A stretch of 64,000 nt of DNA, taken from Speluncibacter jeojiensis (GTDB taxonomy: Bacteria > Actinomycetota > Actinomycetes > Mycobacteriales > Mycobacteriaceae). Under the pieces are notes generated by a model. It saw only the letters and a program-made list of their open reading frames with translations, searched no databases and was not told the DNA's origin. The DNA is taken from positions 310,001-374,000 of the forward strand of contig NZ_JAAIVF010000002.1 in assembly GCF_029589495.1 (NCBI RefSeq), given 5' to 3'. The position numbers and the translations under genes are program-made. How positions within the stretch are numbered: the stretch's first letter is position 1; every line of letters begins with the position of its first letter. Shown here in pieces: positions 1-8,413 of the stretch.

Positions 1-104
1 ACCCGTTGTCGGCGTTCCTCGGCGAGATCGGCGGCATCGAAACACAACTCGGAATCCACGACCTCGCCAAGTTCACCCCGCCGGACCCCGATCCCCGTCC
101 CTGA
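1..104 (+). CDS. 3' end of an unidentified protein gene (truncated by window edge)
   Basis: An open frame enters from the left edge and ends at TGA 102-104, giving about 33 C-terminal residues (PLSAFLGEIGGIETQLGIHD and on) with a Pro/Asp-rich tail. Codon use is typical of the surrounding genes. It converges on the CobW-family gene, whose stop lies 17 bases away. The fragment is too short to assign a family; function is unknown. Confidence 0.5.
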   Translation, partial: PLSAFLGEIGGIETQLGIHDLAKFTPPDPDPRP

Positions 105-120
105 CGTCCCCGTCCCCTGC

Positions 121-1257
121 TCAGAGGTGGTCGTGCGCGGCGTTGCCCTCGGGGAAGGGGTGAGGCCAGGTGCGCCAGAGCTCCGGGCCGGCGGCGTACT
201 CGTCGTCGGTGACCAGCGCGGCATCGAGCTCGGACCGCAGTGCGTCGGCGTCGAGCCTGACGCCGATGAACACAACCTCCTGGCCCGGCGTGACGCCGTC
301 CGGCAGTGGCGGGGCGGGTTCGAAGGTGAGGGTCGGGCCGGCCTGTGACCAGATGACCGGCTGCTCAGGACGGCTCGCGATCCAGCAGAAGCCCTTGCTG
401 CGCAACAAGCTCCGAAGCGAGTCCAGGGCGTCTTCGAGCCGATCGGGATGGAAGGGCCGGTCGGCGCGGTAGGTGAAACTCGCGATGCCGTACTCCTCGG
501 TCTCGGGGGTGTGGCCACCGGCGAGCTCCTGGTCCCAGCCTGGGCTGGACGAGGCGGTGAGCGGATCGTAGCGGCCGGTGTCGAGCACCTCCCCCAGGTC
601 GACCGCACCCTGGGCGACGCGCAGCAGTCGGGCGCTCGGATTGAGCCGTCGCAGTGTCGTTTCGACCGCACCGGCGGCCGAGGAACTGACCAGATCGGTC
701 TTGCTCACCAGAATCACGTCGGCGAACTCGACCTGGTCGACGATCAGATCGGAGATCGTGCGGTGGTCGCCGGCGCCGGCCTCGAGTCGCCGCTCGGCGA
801 GGGACTGCCCGGCGACGAGTTCCCGCAGGAACGTCGAGGCGTCGACGACGGTGACCGTTGTGTCGAGCCGCGCAACCTGGCTCAGGCTGAACCCGTCGTC
901 GAACTCCCAGTCGAAGGTCGCCGCCACCGGCATCGGCTCGGAGATGCCGGTCGATTCGATGACGAGCAGGTCGAATCGTCCTGCAGCGGCGAGCTTTGCG
1001 ACCGATTCGATCAGATCCTCACGCAGCGTGCAGCAGATGCAACCGTTGGTCAGTTCGACCAGCCGCTCCTCGGTGCGGTCGAGGTGGCCCTGGCCCGCCA
1101 CCAGCGCCGCATCGATGTTGACCTCGCTCATGTCGTTGACGATCACGGCCACCCGCAGCCCATCCCGATTGGCCAGGATGTGGTTGAGCAGGGTCGTCTT
1201 GCCGGCGCCGAGGAACCCGGACAGCACCGTCACCGGCAGCAGGTCGGCGGCGGTCAT
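121..1257 (-). CDS. CobW/COG0523-family GTP-dependent metallochaperone
   Basis: A 378-residue CobW-family P-loop GTPase, the type that delivers metal, often zinc, to target proteins under starvation. The Walker A motif GFLGAGKTT lies at about residues 14-22. The metal-binding CxCC motif (NGCICC) ends at Cys76. An SKTDL guanine-specificity motif follows, and the C-terminal CobW_C domain carries the [12 protein letters not shown] signature. The ATG overlaps the rpmF stop by ATGA, so the two are translationally coupled; a longer upstream frame exists but would run through rpmF. It is the third gene of the Zur-type operon mrf-rpmF-cobW, so repression by zinc is inferred. Unlike mrf next door it keeps an intact GTP-binding site, so it is probably the active chaperone of the pair. 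Confidence 0.92.
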   Translation of the reverse strand: MTAADLLPVTVLSGFLGAGKTTLLNHILANRDGLRVAVIVNDMSEVNIDAALVAGQGHLDRTEERLVELTNGCICCTLREDLIESVAKLAAAGRFDLLVIESTGISEPMPVAATFDWEFDDGFSLSQVARLDTTVTVVDASTFLRELVAGQSLAERRLEAGAGDHRTISDLIVDQVEFADVILVSKTDLVSSSAAGAVETTLRRLNPSARLLRVAQGAVDLGEVLDTGRYDPLTASSSPGWDQELAGGHTPETEEYGIASFTYRADRPFHPDRLEDALDSLRSLLRSKGFCWIASRPEQPVIWSQAGPTLTFEPAPPLPDGVTPGQEVVFIGVRLDADALRSELDAALVTDDEYAAGPELWRTWPHPFPEGNAAHDHL

Positions 1258-1427
1258 CGACGGCCCACCTGGACCAGCCCGCGTCGCACGGCGGGGACCA
1301 GATACGGCGGCACGTGGTGCACCTCTCCGTCGACGACGACGCGCACCAACTGGGGTACCTCGGCTTTCCACTGAGCTCGGCGGTGCCGGGTGCGGGCGCG
1401 GGACTTGCGGCGCTTGGGAACTGCCAT
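1254..1427 (-). CDS. rpmF: 50S ribosomal protein L32, cysteine-free type
   Basis: A 57-residue L32 beginning [20 protein letters not shown], close in length and sequence to the mycobacterial protein. No cysteines are present, so the zinc ribbon found in some L32 proteins is absent. It sits between mrf (37 bases upstream) and the CobW gene (ATGA overlap). Ribosomal protein paralogues lacking zinc ligands replace zinc-binding forms under zinc limitation in actinobacteria. Whether a zinc-binding L32 exists elsewhere in this genome cannot be seen here. Confidence 0.93.
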   Translation of the reverse strand: MAVPKRRKSRARTRHRRAQWKAEVPQLVRVVVDGEVHHVPPYLVPAVRRGLVQVGRR

Positions 1428-1464
1428 CGTCAGGCTCCGTTCGGGCGGCGTCGGATTGCGGTCG

Positions 1465-2706
1465 TCATGCGTGTTGTTCTCCTTCTCCCCGCTGCGGGGC
1501 ATGGGGTGTTGCGGGGTTCTCGCAGGGGTCGGTGTGCCAGTTGCCGAACGGGTCCGACCACGACTGCCACGATTCGGGCGCGGCCCACTCCTCGTCGGTG
1601 ACCAGTGCCCACCGCAGTGCGCGGCTGATCTCGTCGGGGTCCGCGGCATGGACGAGGACCACCATCGCGCAGTGCCGGTCGCCGAAGTCGGGATCCCACC
1701 GCAGCGACGCAAAGGCCAGACGGTCGGGATCGACGTCGGCGCGCTCATGCTCGGTCATCGCGGCGATCCACTTGTCGGACAGCCCGATTCCCAGGCCCTC
1801 GCCCGCCGATTCGAGCCAGAGCACGTGGTCTGGCTCGGTGGCTAGCCAGATGCGTCCGCGGGCGGTGATGACGCCGTCGAGCAGCGTGTCGATGGCCTCG
1901 TGCAGCCGTTGCGGATGGAAGGGCCGTTCGGCGTCGAACTCGACCACGACCACACCGGCATCCGCCTCCAGCGGCGGGCACCCGCGCAGCAACGAGGCGT
2001 GCGGGTCGAACTGGCGCCGGCGGCCCGCCCCCGAGACCGACTCGAGCAACGACTCGACGTCGGGGCCTACATCACCGGTCCACTGGATCGCCGCGGTGGG
2101 CGACAGCCTCGCCAGAACCGCTGCCAGCCGGGCGGTCTCGAGCGGATCGGTGCTGCCGAACACCACCATCGCATCGGCGTGTTCGGCCTGCCCGATCGTC
2201 ACCTGCGCCACGGTTCTCTCGTCGTCGGCGATGACGAGCCGCTCCGCGACCGTCTCGTCGCCGCCCGCGTCGGCAAGCCACGACGCGGCGTCGATCGCGG
2301 TGATCACCGCCTCGACCCGGACATCCCGGCCGGCGGGCGCGTCGACACGGCCGACGATCCCCGTCACCGAGATCTCGTCGATCGCCCGGCACACCGCCTC
2401 CGGCTCGAACGCCGGATCCAGGAGCAGCACGATCCGCGACACGCCGTCGCGCGCGGAGAGCCGGCGCAGCAGCGGCAGCACATCCTTGCGCAGGGTGCAC
2501 GACACGCAGCCGTGCGCCAGTTCGAGCGCCTCCAGCCACTGGTCGTCGCCCCTGGTCACCGTCCGGGTGATCACACCCTCGCCCAGCAGCGCGAGATCGT
2601 GGCGGACCAGTACCGTTTCCGGCCCTCGCAGCGTATTGCCTATCGCGGCGACCCCGCCCGCGCCGCCCGCAACCACGATCAGCGGTGTTCTCGAATCCAC
2701 CAGCAT
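1465..2706 (-). CDS. mrf: Mrf-type CobW-like protein (ribosome hibernation-factor recruitment)
   Basis: A 413-residue CobW-like protein matching Rv0106 of M. tuberculosis and Mrf of M. smegmatis, which recruits the hibernation factor Mpy to cysteine-free ribosomes when zinc is scarce (established for mycobacteria). The P-loop is degenerate: the N-terminal strand reads IVVAGGAGG with no GKT, so nucleotide binding is doubtful. The metal motif is HGCVSC rather than CxCC. The C-terminus keeps the [13 protein letters not shown] CobW_C signature and the [11 protein letters not shown] and [16 protein letters not shown] blocks seen in Rv0106. ATG 2706 is chosen because it fits the Rv0106 N-terminus. 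A TTG at 2727 is in frame but sits inside the predicted Zur box. Confidence 0.9.
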   Translation of the reverse strand: MLVDSRTPLIVVAGGAGGVAAIGNTLRGPETVLVRHDLALLGEGVITRTVTRGDDQWLEALELAHGCVSCTLRKDVLPLLRRLSARDGVSRIVLLLDPAFEPEAVCRAIDEISVTGIVGRVDAPAGRDVRVEAVITAIDAASWLADAGGDETVAERLVIADDERTVAQVTIGQAEHADAMVVFGSTDPLETARLAAVLARLSPTAAIQWTGDVGPDVESLLESVSGAGRRRQFDPHASLLRGCPPLEADAGVVVVEFDAERPFHPQRLHEAIDTLLDGVITARGRIWLATEPDHVLWLESAGEGLGIGLSDKWIAAMTEHERADVDPDRLAFASLRWDPDFGDRHCAMVVLVHAADPDEISRALRWALVTDEEWAAPESWQSWSDPFGNWHTDPCENPATPHAPQRGEGEQHA

Positions 2707-2711
2707 CCTTT

Positions 2712-2726
2712 CGACAACGATTTTCA
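2712..2726 (-). promoter_or_regulatory. Putative Zur box controlling mrf-rpmF-cobW
   Basis: On the minus strand the sequence is TGAAAATCGTTGTCG, matching 11 of 15 positions of the actinobacterial Zur consensus TGAAAATGATTTTCA. It lies 6-20 bases upstream of the mrf ATG, where it would cover the start of transcription and block it when zinc is plentiful. This is inferred from motif and gene context only. Confidence 0.6.
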
Positions 2727-2766
2727 ATAAGACCCGACCGAGCGTACAGTCCGGAACCGTCCTTGT

Positions 2767-2781
2767 CGAAAATGAATGTCA
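2767..2781 (+). promoter_or_regulatory. Putative Zur box controlling rpmB-rpmG-rpsN-rpsR
   Basis: CGAAAATGAATGTCA matches 12 of 15 positions of TGAAAATGATTTTCA. It ends 13 bases before the GTG start of rpmB and is followed by the ribosome-binding sequence AAGGAG. With the second box 40 bp away it forms a divergent Zur-type control region. Confidence 0.65.
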
Positions 2782-2794
2782 TTAAGGAGCTCGG

Positions 2795-3031
2795 GTGTCC
2801 GCCCACTGCCAAGTCACCGGGACGCGTCCCGGATTCGGAAAGTCGGTGTCGCACTCGCACCGGCGCACCAGCCGCCGCTGGAACCCCAACATCCAGCGCA
2901 AGACCTACTTCGTGCCCAGCCTGCGCCGTCGGGTGACGTTGACCGTGTCCACCAAGGGCATCAAGGTCATCGACCGCGACGGCATCGACGCCGTGGCGGC
3001 CCGCCTGATCTCCCGAGGAGAGCGAATCTGA
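2795..3031 (+). CDS. rpmB: 50S ribosomal protein L28, alternative paralogue
   Basis: A 78-residue L28 with the family signature [20 protein letters not shown] and a C-terminal [12 protein letters not shown]. Only one cysteine (Cys5) is present, so the CxxC pairs of zinc-binding L28 are absent. It starts at GTG 2795, with AAGGAG about 8 bases upstream. The stop overlaps the rpmG ATG (TGATG), indicating translational coupling. It is first of four ribosomal genes that match the zinc-limitation set of mycobacteria. Confidence 0.95.
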   Translation: MSAHCQVTGTRPGFGKSVSHSHRRTSRRWNPNIQRKTYFVPSLRRRVTLTVSTKGIKVIDRDGIDAVAARLISRGERI

Positions 3032-3195
3032 TGGCCCGCAACGAGATCCGCCCGATCGTCAAGCTGAAGTCCACCGCCGGAACCGGCTACACCTACGTGA
3101 CCCGCAAGAACCGCCGCAACGATCCGGACCGGCTGGTGCTGCGCAAGTACGACCCGATCGTCCGACGTCATGTCGACTTCCGCGAGGAGCGCTAG
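3031..3195 (+). CDS. rpmG: 50S ribosomal protein L33, cysteine-free paralogue
   Basis: A 54-residue L33 ([20 protein letters not shown] at the N-terminus, [15 protein letters not shown] near the end) with no cysteine, so the zinc ribbon is lost. Its ATG overlaps the rpmB stop, and rpsN begins 3 bases after its own stop. It replaces zinc-containing L33 under Zur control in relatives. Confidence 0.95.
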   Translation: MARNEIRPIVKLKSTAGTGYTYVTRKNRRNDPDRLVLRKYDPIVRRHVDFREER

Positions 3196-3197
3196 CG

Positions 3198-3503
3198 GTG
3201 GCCAAGAAATCGAAGATCGCCAGGAACGAGCAGCGCCGGCAGACCGTCGAGCGCTACCGGGACAAGCGCGCCGCGCTCAAGGAGATCCTCCGTTCACCGG
3301 CGGCGTCCGAGCAGGACAAGGACCGCGCCCGGTCGGCCCTGCAACGGCTGCCGCGCGACGCCAGCCCGGTGCGGGTGCGCAATCGCGACGCGGTCGACGG
3401 CCGGCCGCGCGGGCACCTGCGCAAGTTCGGGCTCTCGCGGGTGCGGGTGCGGGAGCTGGCGCACCGCGGTGAACTGCCCGGCGTGACCAAATCCAGCTGG
3501 TGA
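3198..3503 (+). CDS. rpsN: 30S ribosomal protein S14, zinc-independent long form
   Basis: A 101-residue S14 of the long, cysteine-free type; zinc-binding S14 is about 61 residues with two CxxC motifs. The C-terminal block [20 protein letters not shown] is diagnostic. It starts at GTG 3198, 3 bases after the rpmG stop, and is followed 15 bases later by rpsR. The context implies expression when zinc is scarce. Confidence 0.95.
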   Translation: MAKKSKIARNEQRRQTVERYRDKRAALKEILRSPAASEQDKDRARSALQRLPRDASPVRVRNRDAVDGRPRGHLRKFGLSRVRVRELAHRGELPGVTKSSW

Positions 3504-3518
3504 CAGGAGAACCCGAAC

Positions 3519-3755
3519 ATGAACTGGCGTCGAAACCACAGCCCGGCAGCGCCGCGGCGGGCCAAACCCAACCCCCTGCACGCCGCGCGTGCGGAAAGCA
3601 TCGACTACAAGGACGTCACGCTGCTGCGTACCTTCGTCTCCGACCGGGGAAAGATCCGCAGCCGCCGCGTCACCGGACTGACCCCGCAGCAGCAACGCCG
3701 GGTCGCCACCGCGGTCAAGACCGCGCGCGAGATGGCGCTGCCCTACTCCGGCTGA
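3519..3755 (+). CDS. rpsR: 30S ribosomal protein S18, cysteine-free paralogue
   Basis: A 78-residue S18 with the core [19 protein letters not shown] and [20 protein letters not shown]. It lacks the cysteine ligands of the zinc-type S18. ACAGGAGAAC upstream of the ATG serves as the ribosome-binding site. It is last in the four-gene ribosomal operon and is followed by a convergent YibE/F gene. Confidence 0.95.
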   Translation: MNWRRNHSPAAPRRAKPNPLHAARAESIDYKDVTLLRTFVSDRGKIRSRRVTGLTPQQQRRVATAVKTAREMALPYSG

Positions 3756-3797
3756 CCGGTCGCGTCCGGGCGGGCCACCCGCCCGGACGCGCCTGTC

Positions 3798-5141
3798 TCA
3801 GTGGTGGTGTCCCGGCCCCGCGGCGAGCGTGCGGGCGTCGGTGCCGCGGGTCAGCATGGCCGCCACCACAGTGGTCAGCGGCACCGACAGCACCACCGCC
3901 ATCGCCCCGACCAGCGACCGGACCACCTCGACGGCGACGACGTCGCTGGTGATGATGTCGGCGAGCGAACGCTGGGACACCGCGAAGATGAGCAGCAGCG
4001 GCAGCGTCGACCCCACATAGGCGAGCACGAGCGTGTAGATCATCGACGCGATGTGATCGCGCCCGACGCGCATGGCCGAGGCGAACAGCGACCGGACCCC
4101 CATGCTCCGGTCGGCCCCCGCGAGTTCGAACACGGTCGCGGCCTGGCTGATCGTCACGTCGTTGAGCACGCCGAGCGAACCGATGATGAACCCGGCGAGC
4201 AGCAGTCCGGTGACCGACACCGACCCCAGGTAGGCCTGGATGGTCGTGTTGCTCTCCTCCGCGAGCCCGGTCAACGTCGCCGTGTCGATCGCCAGCCACG
4301 ACAGTCCCGCGGCGAGCGCCAGCGACGCCAGCGTGCCCAGCAGCGCGGCCGACGCGCGCAGGTTCACCCCGTGCGCCAGGTAGACGACGACGAACAAGAT
4401 CATCGACCCGGTCACCAGCGCCAGCAGCACCGGGGAGTTGCCGTCGAGCAGGCTCGGCAGCGTGAAGCCGACGATAACCGCGAGCGCGACACCCACCCCG
4501 ATCAGCGCGCGGAACCCGCGCCAGGCCGCCACCGCGCACACCACGACCGCCGCCGCCAGCGCCCACATCCCGAGCGGCAGGCCGCGGGCGAAGTCCTCGA
4601 AGTCGTACAGCGTGCCCCCGCCGCCGTAGGCGCCCGGATCGCCGCCGCCCTGCGTCCGGGAGAGCCGGAGGTGGTCCCCCGCCTCGAGATCCGGTTCCCC
4701 GGGGCCGCCGGTCATCGGCAGCAGCGTCTGCGATCCCGCGTCCGGGCCGGAGGTGATGTCGACGACGGCCTGCCGGCACTGCCCCTGGGACACCGGCGGG
4801 CTCTCGGGAACACCCACGAACGCCCGGTGCGCGGACGGACTCCCGCACGGTCCGGTCCCGACCGATCTGACCGTGCCGCTGTCGAACTGCACGCCGCGGC
4901 CGGTGACGATCGCCAGGTTGCCGGACACCGACGGCGCGGCGCCGCTGGGCCACAGGGCGATCATCGCGGCAACCGTGGCCAGGAAGACCGCCGCCAGGAT
5001 GCCGATCACCCAGCGCGCGAACGGCGACAGATGCCGCGGATGCAGGCCACCCACGCTCGCGACGGCGCGTCGCCATCCGCCTTGCCGTCGACGCAGTGCC
5101 CGATTCGGGACCGGCGGCTGTTCACTGGGATGTCGATGCAC
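3798..5141 (-). CDS. YibE/F family integral membrane protein
   Basis: A 447-residue protein. A basic cytoplasmic N-terminus is followed by a membrane segment at about 44-66, an extracytoplasmic domain of about 120 residues, then roughly seven more hydrophobic helices. The conserved YibE/F core is visible (GSLGVLNDVTISQAATVFEL and GRDHIASMIYTLVLAYVGS). It ends in the histidine run GPGHHH. The family is uncharacterised; its place between zinc-responsive genes and a metal P-type ATPase suggests a metal or ion role, which is inference. The N-terminal start could be later. Confidence 0.85.
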   Translation of the reverse strand: MHRHPSEQPPVPNRALRRRQGGWRRAVASVGGLHPRHLSPFARWVIGILAAVFLATVAAMIALWPSGAAPSVSGNLAIVTGRGVQFDSGTVRSVGTGPCGSPSAHRAFVGVPESPPVSQGQCRQAVVDITSGPDAGSQTLLPMTGGPGEPDLEAGDHLRLSRTQGGGDPGAYGGGGTLYDFEDFARGLPLGMWALAAAVVVCAVAAWRGFRALIGVGVALAVIVGFTLPSLLDGNSPVLLALVTGSMILFVVVYLAHGVNLRASAALLGTLASLALAAGLSWLAIDTATLTGLAEESNTTIQAYLGSVSVTGLLLAGFIIGSLGVLNDVTISQAATVFELAGADRSMGVRSLFASAMRVGRDHIASMIYTLVLAYVGSTLPLLLIFAVSQRSLADIITSDVVAVEVVRSLVGAMAVVLSVPLTTVVAAMLTRGTDARTLAAGPGHHH

Positions 5142-5205
5142 GGAGCGTCAGCGTACTGGCCGCGACCGGCTTCCGGAGGGCGTGCGCCTGGGGACCGGAC
5201 CGCCG

Positions 5206-7386
5206 TCAGTCCAGGCGGTAGCGGATCAGTCGGGAACTGTTGCCCACCACCGCAACCGAGGATGCATTGTGCAGGATGGCGGCGAGCACCGGCGACAGCG
5301 CACCGCCCGCGCCCACCAGCAGCCCGAGCGAGTTCACGGCAATCGACATCGCGTAGTTCTGTCGGATCAGCCCGATCGTCCGGCCGCCGAGTTCGCGCAG
5401 GTCCAGCAGCCGGGTCAGGTCGTCACCGGCGAGCGCCACGTCCGCGGTCTCGACGGCCACGTCGGTGCCGGCCATGCCCATCGCCACCCCGACGTCCGAC
5501 GCAGCCAGCGCCGGCGCGTCGTTGGTCCCGTCGCCGACCACCGCAACGATGCGGCCCTGCGCCTGCAACTCGCGGACCACCGCCAGCTTGTCGTCGGGCA
5601 GCACCTCGGCACGCCATTCGTCGACGCCCAGTTCGGCGGCGACCGCGGCGGCGGTCTCCGCGTTGTCCCCGGTGAGCATCAGGATCCGGCGCACGCCGGC
5701 CACGCGCAGATCGCGCAGGATCCGCGCGGCACCCGGCCGCACCTCGTCGCGCAGGCTCACCAACCCGATCAGCTCGCCGTCCACCGCCAGCAGCACCGGC
5801 GTCTCCGCCGACCGCTGCAGTCGGAGCACCCACGCGCGGGCCTCCTCGCCGACCGCCACACCCTCGGCGGCCAGCAGCCCGGGGCTGCCCAGCAGCAAGG
5901 TCCGGCCGTCTGCGCGGGTGCGCATGCCCAGGCCCACCAGCACCTCGCACTCCTCGTGCGGCGGGATGACGATGTGCCGTTCCTCGGTGGACCGGATCAC
6001 GGCCTCCGCCAACGGATGCCGGGAATGGATCTCGGAGCTCGCGGTGTAGGCGAGCACCTGCTCCGGCGACCAGCCCTCGGCGAAGGCGAGCACGTTCGTC
6101 ACCACCGGCCGGCCCACCGTGAGCGTGCCGGTCTTGTCGAACACGACCGCGTCGATCCGGCCGGCCGCTTCCAGATGCGAGCCGCCCTTGATCAGGATGC
6201 CGCGTCGGGCGCCGTTGCCGATCGCCGCGCTGATCGCGGTCGGCGTGGACAGTCCGACCGCGCACGGGCAGGCGACCAGCAGCATCGTCATCGCCCGCCG
6301 CACGTCCCGGGTCGCCGCGAGCGTGACCCCCGCCAGCAGGAAGGAGGCCGGCACGAACCGGCGCGAGAACGTCTCACCGATGGTCTGGATCGGCGCCCGA
6401 TCGGATTGGGCCTGCTCGACCCGGGAGATGATGCGGCCCAACGATGTTTCCTTGCCGACAGCGGTGGCCCGTACCACGACCCGGCCGCGCAGCACCACGC
6501 TGCCGGCGTGCACGCGGTCCCCGGACGCCATGCTCACCGGCAGGTTCTCGCCGGTGATCGCGGACTCGTCGACCACGCCGGAACCGTCCACGATCACGCC
6601 GTCGACGGGCGCCACCACGTGCTCGTGCACGATCACCTCGTCGCCGATCCGCAGCGAGTCGATGCCCACCGACACCTCGGTGGGTTCGCCGTCGACCGCG
6701 ACCCGGACCCACGCGGCGTCCTGCGCACCGCCGAGCAGGTCGGCGATGGCCCGCCGGGTGCGGCGCAGCGTGAGATCCTGCAGGTACTCGCCGATGTTGA
6801 GCAGCCACAGCACCGTCAACGCGACCACGTTCTCCCGCAGCACCAGGCTCGCCAGCGTCGCCGCCGACACCAGCGCGTCGGTGCCGGCCGCGCGGCTGCC
6901 CGTCAGCGTGCGCAGCGCCCCGCGCAGGAACGGATAGCCGGCGAAGACGGTCACGCCGGTGGCGAGCGTGCGACCGGTCGGGCCGAGCATCGGCGGGCGG
7001 CCCAGCAGGTAGCGGCGTCCGCCGAGCAGCAGCAGTGCGGCGCCGCCCACGACGATGCGCAGCAGTTCGAGCACGTTCTCGTCCGAGGACCGCGGATTGC
7101 GGGCGGGCAGCGCGTCGTGCGGTGCCGCGGCCCCGTCACGGACGGCCCGCAGCAGGTGGCGACGGTCGGTCCGGCCGGGCGAATACCAGATGACCACCGA
7201 GGCGGTCCGCGGGTAGGCGTGCACCGCCTTGACTCCGGGAACGATGTCGATCGCGTCCTCGACCGCCACTGCGCGGCTCGCCGAACGCGCCAACGCCGGA
7301 ACGGTCAGCCGCATCCGGCCCGCGGCGTCCGAAACGAGGTGCACACCAGGGGGTTCGGCGACCGAGCGGTCAGTGCTCGTGGTCAT
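5206..7386 (-). CDS. ctpC: CtpC-type heavy-metal P1B ATPase (Zn/Mn efflux)
   Basis: A 726-residue P-type ATPase with near-continuous similarity to mycobacterial CtpC, which exports zinc or manganese. Visible motifs in order: an N-terminal ferredoxin-like domain (VSDAAGRMRLTVP), actuator loop SAITGENLPVS, metal-site helix ACPCAVGLSTP, phosphorylation motif DKTGTLT, HP motif SRHPLAEAVIRS, hinge GDGTNDAPALA, and the C-terminal NASSVAVVGNSSRLIRYRLD. The usual MVGDGIND is VVGDGTND here. ATG 7386 overlaps the 3' end of the upstream pacL-like gene; a GTG at 7344 would match CtpC length more closely. Co-transcription with the PacL partner is indicated. Confidence 0.93.
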   Translation of the reverse strand: MTTSTDRSVAEPPGVHLVSDAAGRMRLTVPALARSASRAVAVEDAIDIVPGVKAVHAYPRTASVVIWYSPGRTDRRHLLRAVRDGAAAPHDALPARNPRSSDENVLELLRIVVGGAALLLLGGRRYLLGRPPMLGPTGRTLATGVTVFAGYPFLRGALRTLTGSRAAGTDALVSAATLASLVLRENVVALTVLWLLNIGEYLQDLTLRRTRRAIADLLGGAQDAAWVRVAVDGEPTEVSVGIDSLRIGDEVIVHEHVVAPVDGVIVDGSGVVDESAITGENLPVSMASGDRVHAGSVVLRGRVVVRATAVGKETSLGRIISRVEQAQSDRAPIQTIGETFSRRFVPASFLLAGVTLAATRDVRRAMTMLLVACPCAVGLSTPTAISAAIGNGARRGILIKGGSHLEAAGRIDAVVFDKTGTLTVGRPVVTNVLAFAEGWSPEQVLAYTASSEIHSRHPLAEAVIRSTEERHIVIPPHEECEVLVGLGMRTRADGRTLLLGSPGLLAAEGVAVGEEARAWVLRLQRSAETPVLLAVDGELIGLVSLRDEVRPGAARILRDLRVAGVRRILMLTGDNAETAAAVAAELGVDEWRAEVLPDDKLAVVRELQAQGRIVAVVGDGTNDAPALAASDVGVAMGMAGTDVAVETADVALAGDDLTRLLDLRELGGRTIGLIRQNYAMSIAVNSLGLLVGAGGALSPVLAAILHNASSVAVVGNSSRLIRYRLD

Positions 7387-7654
7387 GTCCGTCGGCGGAG
7401 GTCGCCGGGGGCTGGACTTGTTCACCCAGTCGGTCCCGCGCTTCGGCGACGATGTCCGCGGCCTTCAGGCGCGCAGATTCCGCGCCCACCTCGGCCTTGC
7501 GCATCCCACGCAGGCCCCACTCGGTGACGGTCACCGCGGCAGCGTGTGCCGGCGCGGTGGCGGCGAGTTTCCTGACGGCGTCGTACGCCGCGGCTCCCAC
7601 CATCCCGGTCGCCAGTGTGGCCGCGGCCTTCGACAGCAATGAGGTGTGCAGCAT
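7370..7654 (-). CDS. PacL-like (DUF1490) membrane partner of CtpC
   Basis: A 94-residue protein with an N-terminal membrane segment (ATLATGMVGAAAYDAVRKLA), a conserved helical middle (GLRGMRKAEVGAESARLKAADIVAEARDR in outline) and a metal-binding tail GHDHEH. In M. tuberculosis the equivalent small protein upstream of ctpC (PacL1) scaffolds the ATPase in the membrane and binds zinc through an Asp/His tail. The order and 17-base overlap with ctpC are the same arrangement. The ATG at 7654 is preceded by GGGAGCACCTC. Confidence 0.88.
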   Translation of the reverse strand: MLHTSLLSKAAATLATGMVGAAAYDAVRKLAATAPAHAAAVTVTEWGLRGMRKAEVGAESARLKAADIVAEARDRLGEQVQPPATSADGHDHEH

Positions 7655-7726
7655 GAGGTGCTCCCTCGACTCGGTGCGCCCCGATCATCCCACGAGCACG
7701 CACCCGACCGATGCGTATCCGCGTGG

Positions 7727-8287
7727 TCAGCTCACGTCGCGGCCGGCGTCCCTGGCGGCGACGAGGTCCTCCCGTGCCCGCGCGACGCGCGAGCGGATCG
7801 TGCCGACCCGGCACTGGAGCACCTCGGCGGCCTCGGCGTAGGAGTAGCCGAGCACCTGAGTCAGCACCAGGGCCTCGCGGCGCTCCGGGGCCAGGGCGTC
7901 GAGGAGCAGGTTAACCTCGACGAGCCCCTCGTCGCCGAGGGTGCGCGAACCGGTGCGGTCGGCCGCCTCGAGCCAGTCGGCGTCGGTGGAGATCCGCGGG
8001 CGGGACATCTCCCGTCGGATCAGGTCGACGCTGGCCCGCCGGGCGATCGCCAGCAGCCAGGTGCGTGCACTGGACCGACCGGCGAACCCGGGCAGGCTCG
8101 AGATCGCCCGTATGTAGGTCTCCTGCGCGAGGTCGTCTGCGTGTGCGGGTCCCGCAAGGTGCGCGAGGAAGCGCCACACATCGCGTTGGGTGAGCCGGAT
8201 GAAGTCCTCGAGCGCGCCTCGGTCGCCGCGGCCGGCAGCCAGTGCCAGCGCGGTGACCTGCGCGTCTGCGATCTCTCGACCCTCCAC
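7727..8287 (-). CDS. sigC: SigC-type ECF RNA polymerase sigma factor
   Basis: A 186-residue ECF sigma factor closest to mycobacterial SigC. Region 2 contains RDVWRFLAHLAGPAHADDLAQETYIRAI and SSARTWLLAIARRASVD. Region 4 contains LTQVLGYSYAEAAEVLQCRVGTIRSRVARAR. GTG 8287 is chosen because the next upstream codons no longer resemble the family. TACGCT at 8296-8301 (minus strand) lies 8 bases before it, a good -10 for a leaderless message. Mycobacterial SigC is linked to copper acquisition. Here it diverges from a zinc-finger membrane protein. Confidence 0.88.
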   Translation of the reverse strand: MEGREIADAQVTALALAAGRGDRGALEDFIRLTQRDVWRFLAHLAGPAHADDLAQETYIRAISSLPGFAGRSSARTWLLAIARRASVDLIRREMSRPRISTDADWLEAADRTGSRTLGDEGLVEVNLLLDALAPERREALVLTQVLGYSYAEAAEVLQCRVGTIRSRVARAREDLVAARDAGRDVS

Positions 8288-8304
8288 GGCCGAGAAGCGT
8301 AATG

Positions 8305-8327
8305 CACTACGACGCGTCGTCGTAGTG
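8305..8327. promoter_or_regulatory. 10-bp inverted repeat upstream of sigC
   Basis: CACTACGACG and its exact complement CGTCGTAGTG are separated by CGT. It lies 18-40 bases upstream of the sigC GTG, next to the -10-like TACGCT, and so is well placed to be an operator. Its form (ACTACGAC...GTCGTAGT) recalls BlaI/CopY-type sites, but no such regulator is in the window. Confidence 0.5.
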
Positions 8328-8339
8328 AGCACCGCACGC

Positions 8340-8359
8340 CGTCCTCGGCGCCGAGGACG
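8340..8359. promoter_or_regulatory. Perfect 20-bp palindrome between sigC and the zinc-finger gene
   Basis: CGTCCTCGGCGCCGAGGACG is fully self-complementary. It stands between the 8305-8327 inverted repeat and the ECF-type promoter at 8378. It could be an operator or a cruciform-prone spacer. Confidence 0.4.
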
Positions 8360-8377
8360 CGGGTTCGGCGGATCGCC

Positions 8378-8410
8378 GGGAACTTTTCCTGCCCCGCGAA
8401 CGACCACTGT
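8378..8410 (+). promoter_or_regulatory. ECF-type promoter of the zinc-finger membrane protein gene
   Basis: GGGAAC (8378-8383), a 17-base spacer, then CGACCACTGT (8401-8410). GGAAC is the common ECF -35. The same -35, spacer length and CGACCACTG recur at 9260-9291 in front of the peptide-PepSY operon. Transcription would start at or just before GTG 8414. Confidence 0.65.
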
Positions 8411-8413
8411 CAC

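Noticed and set aside
1258-1371. N-terminal extension of the CobW-family protein
   Set aside because: The extra frame is very Arg-rich and is the shadow of rpmF. Family similarity begins at the ATG at 1257, which overlaps the rpmF stop.
2725-2727. TTG start for mrf
   Set aside because: It lies within the predicted Zur box and adds residues absent from Rv0106. ATG 2706 fits better.
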